Positions 60,145-64,000 of a stretch of DNA of 64,000 nt are shown here, in pieces. A program made the position numbers and the translations under genes. The DNA comes from HGM04593 sp045634365 (GTDB lineage Bacteria > Bacteroidota > Bacteroidia > Bacteroidales > Bacteroidaceae), in assembly GCA_045634365.1 (NCBI GenBank), contig JAZRAC010000001.1:101319-165318 (forward strand). The letters are read 5' to 3'. Positions within the stretch are counted from its first letter, which is position 1, and each line of letters begins with the position of its first letter. Below the pieces are notes generated by a model. The model saw nothing but the letters and a program-made list of their open reading frames with translations. It had not been told where the DNA came from and ran no database searches.

Positions 60145-60482
60145 ACTACTTTTTCAATTATGTTTTTTGGTATATAACTATAAAATTTAATCAATGAGAA
60201 GTATTCTCTTTCTGAAATAACTAAATCTAGGAGATGGACGATCAAGATTGTTTAGAGAGTATTTCGTAGCCGAGTTCACCAAACCACAGGCAAAGGTAAC
60301 TCGTGTTCTTTTCGTCCAAGCAAGGTCAAGCCCTGCGGGTGTAGTGGAAAAATCATCCTTGCCCCGTGGGGCTTTCTGTATTTTTCCACACAACCTTGCC
60401 TGACGAGAACACGACCTTTTAGAGCCTGTAGTTTGGGAACTCTGGCCCCGAATAGCCGGACTAACAAGAAATATATAATGTT
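60145..60482. other. Non-coding region with long multi-stem hairpin
   Basis: Nested stems: TCGTGTTCT (60301-60309) with AGAACACGA (60406-60414), CGTC (60313-60316) with GACG (60402-60405), GCAAGGT (60320-60326) with ACCTTGC (60393-60399), GTGGAAAAAT (60344-60353) with ATTTTTCCAC (60380-60389), and GCCCC/GGGGC (60361-60372). A second hairpin CGAGTT/AACTCG (60271-60303) uses the first bases of the long stem, so the two exclude each other. It could be a structured RNA, a mobile-element origin or a regulatory leader of the next gene. No protein gene is supported. Confidence 0.6.
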
Positions 60483-61442
60483 ATGTCAAAAGCAGTATTA
60501 AACAACAGTCAAGCAACAGGTCACACCGACCTGCTATCAGGTATCTTGAAGGTACAAGTGAGAAACGAAGAGAAGATTACGGAGCAAGACCGTATCTATT
60601 GCCAGAATCAGCAGGACGAGCTTTACAAGACGCTCGACCAGATTGCCTGGTGGTACAACATCTTCAAGAGAGAAGCCGAAAAATATGAGGGTAAAATCAA
60701 ACTCAAGCACGAGCCGAACGGTAAGATTACCACAAGCAGCTATGACCTCCACTATCGCTACAATAATGATGAGAAAGATTATACCCATCACGAGTTTACT
60801 CTTTTCAAGAACATTAATGAGTTGGCGGATAGTCGTCATTGTGCTATCAGGAACTTCATCAGTCGCATCATAGGCTATTTCAACAACACCTACAGCGTCT
60901 CCGTTGAAGCTCCAAAGATTGATGAGAAGACTCTTCCGATAGACTTCCGACCTGTATATAACACATATGTAGATGTGGTTATCGAACATCTTGGAGGCAA
61001 GAGTTTCCGAGATACTGCCGAGGAGGAGCTTATTAAGCGATTCCTTGAAACGGTCAGACTATCTAATTGGAGCAAGGTGAAGCCTGAACTGAAGAAGGAC
61101 AAAATCATCTTCCCCGATATTGTCTCTTGGGACTCTTTCCATTACGAGTGTTATAAGGATTATAGGTTCTCATACGAAACAGACCGTAAGGTTAGCCACT
61201 TCTGCGAAGGTATTGCCTTTGGTGCAGACGATGTACTTTGCGGAAGTATCGAGATGATTATCGGTCTTGATACACGCAATGTAGATATATCCAGATGGTA
61301 CGACCTGACAACAACCAATGCCGTAAGTCTCAAATTTTACGGAAACACCCGTATCGATGTCAAGTTCAAGGACAGTGCAACGGCCGAGAGTTGTTTCAAG
61401 CGACTTCGACTAAATGAAATCAAACTAAGAGACGAGAATTGA
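60483..61442 (+). CDS. Hypothetical protein of mobile-element type
   Basis: A 319-residue soluble protein that I cannot assign to a family. It is rich in charged and aromatic residues, with a helical N-terminal part (about 30-65, EQDRIYCQNQQDELYKTLDQ) and a mixed C-terminal part (about 190-310). No signal peptide, membrane segment or catalytic motif is evident. Its setting in accessory DNA, its codon use and the neighbouring stub gene suggest an integrative-element accessory gene. It is preceded by the long hairpin and followed by its own terminator. Confidence 0.7.
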   Translation: MSKAVLNNSQATGHTDLLSGILKVQVRNEEKITEQDRIYCQNQQDELYKTLDQIAWWYNIFKREAEKYEGKIKLKHEPNGKITTSSYDLHYRYNNDEKDYTHHEFTLFKNINELADSRHCAIRNFISRIIGYFNNTYSVSVEAPKIDEKTLPIDFRPVYNTYVDVVIEHLGGKSFRDTAEEELIKRFLETVRLSNWSKVKPELKKDKIIFPDIVSWDSFHYECYKDYRFSYETDRKVSHFCEGIAFGADDVLCGSIEMIIGLDTRNVDISRWYDLTTTNAVSLKFYGNTRIDVKFKDSATAESCFKRLRLNEIKLRDEN

Positions 61443-61462
61443 TGACCACACGATATGTATGA

Positions 61463-61501
61463 CACTCCGTAGGTACTGCCTGCGGGGTGTTTTTCGTTTT
61501 T
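61463..61501 (+). terminator. Intrinsic terminator
   Basis: CACTCCGTAGG (61463-61473) pairs with CCTGCGGGGTG (61479-61489), two G-U pairs, then TTTTTCGTTTTT. Confidence 0.85.
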
Positions 61502-61523
61502 ATCCACTTCAATCATTACAACC

Positions 61524-61634
61524 ATGTATGCCATCATACCACAACAGATTCCGCAAGGCAAGCGTGCAGAGATCAACGAGAAGATTCTCTTTGCCATCAA
61601 CTCCGGTAAGGATATGATTCCTGCGGAGAGTTAA
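61524..61634 (+). pseudogene. 36-codon stub of a mobile-element gene
   Basis: An ATG frame of 36 codons (starts MYAIIPQQIPQGKRAEINEK, ends GKDMIPAES) runs into a stop at 61632. From memory it looks like the N-terminus of longer Bacteroidales mobile-element proteins (methyltransferase-like), but I am not sure. The gene would have lost its rest before the AAA gene was placed there. Confidence 0.45.
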
Positions 61635-61648
61635 ATACGTTGTTGAGT

Positions 61649-61695
61649 AAAGCGGGCAAAAACTTTCAAAAATCCCAAGTTTTTGCTCGCTTTTA
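61649..61695 (+). terminator. Intrinsic terminator
   Basis: AAAGCGGGCAAAAACTT (61649-61665) pairs with AAGTTTTTGCTCGCTTT (61677-61693), one mismatch, then Ts. Confidence 0.75.
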
Positions 61696-61805
61696 ACCAG
61701 ATAGTAAGGTGGAAACTTATTTTATTATCTGACAATGGATTGTGTTATATTATATATTTAATGATTTTTATAGCTTTAGTTCAGCTGTATTAGAGAAAAA
61801 AGCAT

Positions 61806-61813
61806 TATCTTTG
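61806..61813 (+). promoter_or_regulatory. -7 box of the AAA/Toprim pair
   Basis: TATCTTTG at 61806-61813, 26 bases before the ATG. Bases 61700-61800 are AT-rich without a clear -33. Confidence 0.55.
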
Positions 61814-61839
61814 CATGTTAAACAAGAAATTGTAATGTT

Positions 61840-62994
61840 ATGAAACGTCTGCTCATAAAGAATTTCGGCCCTATAAAGGAGGCTAATCTCACATTAGGGC
61901 AAGTCAATATAATCACAGGTATGCAAAGCTCTGGAAAGAGTTGTGTACTTAAGACTGCGTGCTATTGTTCTTGGGTAGAGAAACGATTGGAACTCACCCA
62001 GAAAGTCAATGGTTTTGGCAAGGATAGTGCATTTATTGATATTATGGCAGACTACTATAAGATGGCTGGCTATATTCAAGACAATACATACATTGAATAT
62101 GAAACCCGCCATTTGAAATTCAGTTATGACCATTCATCTAAAAAGTTCAAGAATACGTGGAAATCCAAGAGGTGGGAATATAAACGACCTAAAGTAAGTT
62201 ATATCCCTGCTGACAGAAATTTGGTGGCCGCAATTCCTGGTTGGAGTTCATTATCAATGGATGGAAATATGATTGAGTTTATGTCGGATTGGGACAAGGC
62301 TCGCAGATTTGTCAAGAAAGAAGAAAACTTCCTTGATTTGGGTATGTCATATTCCTACGATAGTCAATCTAATTCTGACAAAATCCAATTAGAAAACGGA
62401 AAGCCTTTGATGCTTAGAGAGAGTTCAAGCGGTGTTCAATCGCTTCTCCCAATGTATGTTCATTTGGATTATCTTGTAAACGGTCAATACAAAGATCGTA
62501 ATGGCAAAATATCATATGACCAAAAGGAAGAGCGCAAGAACTTACTATCTACAATATATAACAAATTTAAGAGCAAGGAGGAAGGTGCACACTCCGAAAC
62601 CGTCACGATAGAAGGATATGATTATAATTTTGTGAGCAAGGAAGAAGCTAATCGTTTCAAGTCTATGTACTACAATTACATCAATGTGGATCATAGCGAA
62701 ATATTCCTTGAGGAGCCAGAAGATAATCTATTCCCTCCTACGCAATGTAAGTTTGTAAATTGGTTGTTAGATACTATTGGAGGACATAATGATATGTTGT
62801 TTATAGCAACTCATAGTCCATATGTTCTTAACCAACTTATAAAAGTTTCTCCAGAAGGAATGAACGTGTTGTTTACATATCCTTCCAATGATGTTGAAAG
62901 GTCATATTGTGTAAGACAATTAAGCGAAGAGGAAATTCATGAAATATATGACAATGGAGTAGATATGTTCTTTAATTTCGAGTTGTACGTATGA
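61840..62994 (+). CDS. AAA15/OLD-like ABC-type ATPase (putative defence)
   Basis: A 384-residue ATPase of the SMC/OLD-like AAA_15/AAA_21 class. Complete motifs: Walker A GMQSSGKS (27-34), conserved SYIPADRN (about 120-127), signature SSSGVQSLLP (195-204), Walker B IFLEEPEDNLFP (288-299) and H-loop IATHSPYVL (322-330). Coiled-coil insertion is short or absent. No nuclease domain is fused. It has its own promoter and shares a 4-base overlap with the next gene. ATPases of this type act as phage sensors in systems such as PARIS, Gabija and retrons; here the role is inferred from architecture. Confidence 0.85.
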   Translation: MKRLLIKNFGPIKEANLTLGQVNIITGMQSSGKSCVLKTACYCSWVEKRLELTQKVNGFGKDSAFIDIMADYYKMAGYIQDNTYIEYETRHLKFSYDHSSKKFKNTWKSKRWEYKRPKVSYIPADRNLVAAIPGWSSLSMDGNMIEFMSDWDKARRFVKKEENFLDLGMSYSYDSQSNSDKIQLENGKPLMLRESSSGVQSLLPMYVHLDYLVNGQYKDRNGKISYDQKEERKNLLSTIYNKFKSKEEGAHSETVTIEGYDYNFVSKEEANRFKSMYYNYINVDHSEIFLEEPEDNLFPPTQCKFVNWLLDTIGGHNDMLFIATHSPYVLNQLIKVSPEGMNVLFTYPSNDVERSYCVRQLSEEEIHEIYDNGVDMFFNFELYV

Positions 62995-63530
62995 AACAGA
63001 ACAAACTACTACATGTAATGCCTGAATGTTTCGTTGATACCAACCTTATAGAATATCTGCTGAACGCTGGAGTCAATCACCAGCATTGTTGTTCTAAGGT
63101 TATAGGTCAATTAAAGTCAACTTTTGCAGATAAGTTTGCCATCGGAATTATTGATAAGGATAAAGTTCAACTTGGTTATATCCAAGAATGTGATGTCATA
63201 GCTCAAACTGAACACTTGACATTGATGAAACATCGTGAGCACCATCAATATCTTATTACAATAGCACCTGCAATAGATAAGTTTGTTTTAGATTGCGCTC
63301 AAGAGCAAATGGTTGATGTCAAGGCTTTTGGCTTGCCAGATGAATTAAGGAGATTTACCGACGAAACTAAAAGGGTATCTTCAAACTCAGACCCTCGCTT
63401 TAAGTCTTTGTTTGCTGCGATAAAAAATAACAGTGAGATTCACTCTCTTAAAATGGTATTAAAGTATTTATGCGAGAATCAATACTCTTCTGATAGTACA
63501 TATCTAAAAGAACTATTTGTCACTCATTAA
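62991..63530 (+). CDS. Small Toprim-like partner of the AAA ATPase
   Basis: A 179-residue protein translated from a start that overlaps the ATPase stop by 4 bases (ATGA). The pattern is that of a compact Toprim fold: conserved Glu12 in MPECFVDTNLIEYLL, a helix, then the DxD pair Asp55/Asp57 in AIGIIDKDK on a hydrophobic strand. The C-terminal half is helical (KSLFAAIKNNSEIHSLKMVL). A Toprim would cut or nick nucleic acid with a metal ion, which fits the effector half of an ATPase/Toprim defence pair. The Toprim call is from motif spacing only. Confidence 0.55.
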   Translation: MKQNKLLHVMPECFVDTNLIEYLLNAGVNHQHCCSKVIGQLKSTFADKFAIGIIDKDKVQLGYIQECDVIAQTEHLTLMKHREHHQYLITIAPAIDKFVLDCAQEQMVDVKAFGLPDELRRFTDETKRVSSNSDPRFKSLFAAIKNNSEIHSLKMVLKYLCENQYSSDSTYLKELFVTH

Positions 63531-63553
63531 GAGTTCGATAGTATTAAGATTTA

Positions 63554-63600
63554 GCAAGGCAAGAATCATAATGCATAAAGCATTACGATACTTGCCTTAC
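63554..63600 (+). terminator. Stem-loop after the AAA/Toprim pair
   Basis: AAGGCAAG (63556-63563) with CTTGCCTT (63591-63598), and inside TAATGC/GCATTA (63569-63574, 63580-63585); no strong T-run. Confidence 0.45.
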
Positions 63601-63627
63601 TTGTTAATTGAAACTGCGAATCCATAT

Positions 63628-63668
63628 AAAAAACGCTGGCACCACGATTCACATCGGAGTGCCAGCCA
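63628..63668 (-). terminator. Terminator of the minus-strand gene at the window end
   Basis: GCTGGCAC (63635-63642) with GTGCCAGC (63659-63666); on the minus strand it ends in TTTTTT (63628-63634). Confidence 0.75.
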
Positions 63669-63709
63669 ACATTGTTTAAGTAATAAAAATCATTAACCAT
63701 GTACAAATA

Positions 63710-64000
63710 CTAAGCATACTTATTTATATCGAACGACTTGACTTTACTTGCTTTCCTTCGTTTAGGCAGAGGATTCCCATTAGCATCCAGACATTCTTGG
63801 AGCAACTGATTTACTTTATCTTCATTGCTTACCTTATTGACAAGGAAGTCCAATATCACCGTATTAGCCAACTTATGATGGATGGTTGATGCTGCACGAA
63901 TAGACTTCTGCTCGTCAGGATTATCTGAGTTTAGCACATCCACAAGGTTGTTCATATCCTCATATGTTAAGGACTTGTCAAAGTCCGGATCAGGTATCAC
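63710..64000 (-). CDS. Hypothetical protein, truncated by the window edge
   Basis: The frame reaches the last base of the window, so the true start lies beyond or at GTG 64000. The visible 96 residues are helical and acidic at the start (NNLVDVLNSDNPDEQKS) and basic near the end (LPKRRKASKVKSFDINKYA). I recognise no domain. It points toward the AAA/Toprim pair and ends in its own terminator. Confidence 0.6.
   Translation of the reverse strand: MIPDPDFDKSLTYEDMNNLVDVLNSDNPDEQKSIRAASTIHHKLANTVILDFLVNKVSNEDKVNQLLQECLDANGNPLPKRRKASKVKSFDINKYA

Noticed and set aside
60187..60467. Minus-strand frames of 63-68 codons
   Set aside because: They follow from the long inverted repeat and have no protein signature.

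Overview
The window looks like chromosomal DNA of an anaerobic member of the order Bacteroidales, probably from a gut or rumen. Three signs point this way. Many genes are preceded by the Bacteroidetes promoter (TTTG, 19-21 bp, TAnnTTTG, often read as TATCTTTGC or TATCTTCGC). Shine-Dalgarno sequences are weak. The gene families are typical: type III glutamine synthetase, PyrK/PyrD pair, DUF4847-like lipoprotein, NTP_transf_5 protein, S41 protease, and Bacteroidales-type ArsF/ArsG.

Layout. Bases 1-8000 carry a lipid kinase, a tRNA methyltransferase (minus), tRNA-Thr(CGT) beside a partial tandem copy of itself, then a PurF-like amidotransferase and carB behind a structured leader. Bases 8000-16200 hold a secreted M6 protease with dockerin, a 1.2-kb non-coding stretch, an XRE regulator, pyrK-pyrD, an acyltransferase, trmD and a phage-type lytic protein. 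Bases 16400-25400 are housekeeping: gyrA-TPR, purN, a LytTR regulator, ftsE-lysC-lysA. Bases 25400-35440 are nearly all on the minus strand: LolE-like permease, decayed outer-membrane gene, nucleotidyltransferase genes for glycan precursors, ctp protease, dCMP deaminase, M3 peptidase, nagA. Bases 35900-45600 carry glnN, a MacAB-TolC-type export operon (minus), an NhaC antiporter, ribE and a nitroreductase. RNase P RNA lies at 46084-46432 (minus), followed by a Deg protease, a porin, an EamA transporter, a 50-residue YqaE/Pmp3 membrane protein, a NifX-like protein and an HD hydrolase.

Bases 53800-57050 form a compact arsenic operon (arsR, arsF, arsG, thioredoxin, permease, arsC). Two identical 18-bp inverted repeats sit in front of arsR and arsF, and one overlaps the promoter exactly.

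From about 58660 to the end the DNA is accessory and more AT-rich. It starts with a short type II-C-like CRISPR array (47-bp repeats, 30-bp spacers) without cas genes, followed by repeat-like pieces that could be a tracrRNA remnant. After it come a trypsin-like protease gene, a long multi-stem hairpin, a mobile-element-like gene of unknown function, the 36-codon stub of another such gene, and a tightly coupled AAA ATPase/Toprim-like pair that resembles two-gene anti-phage systems. This pair and the orphan CRISPR locus are the best candidates for unusual biology. All assignments come from reading motifs; no database search was run.
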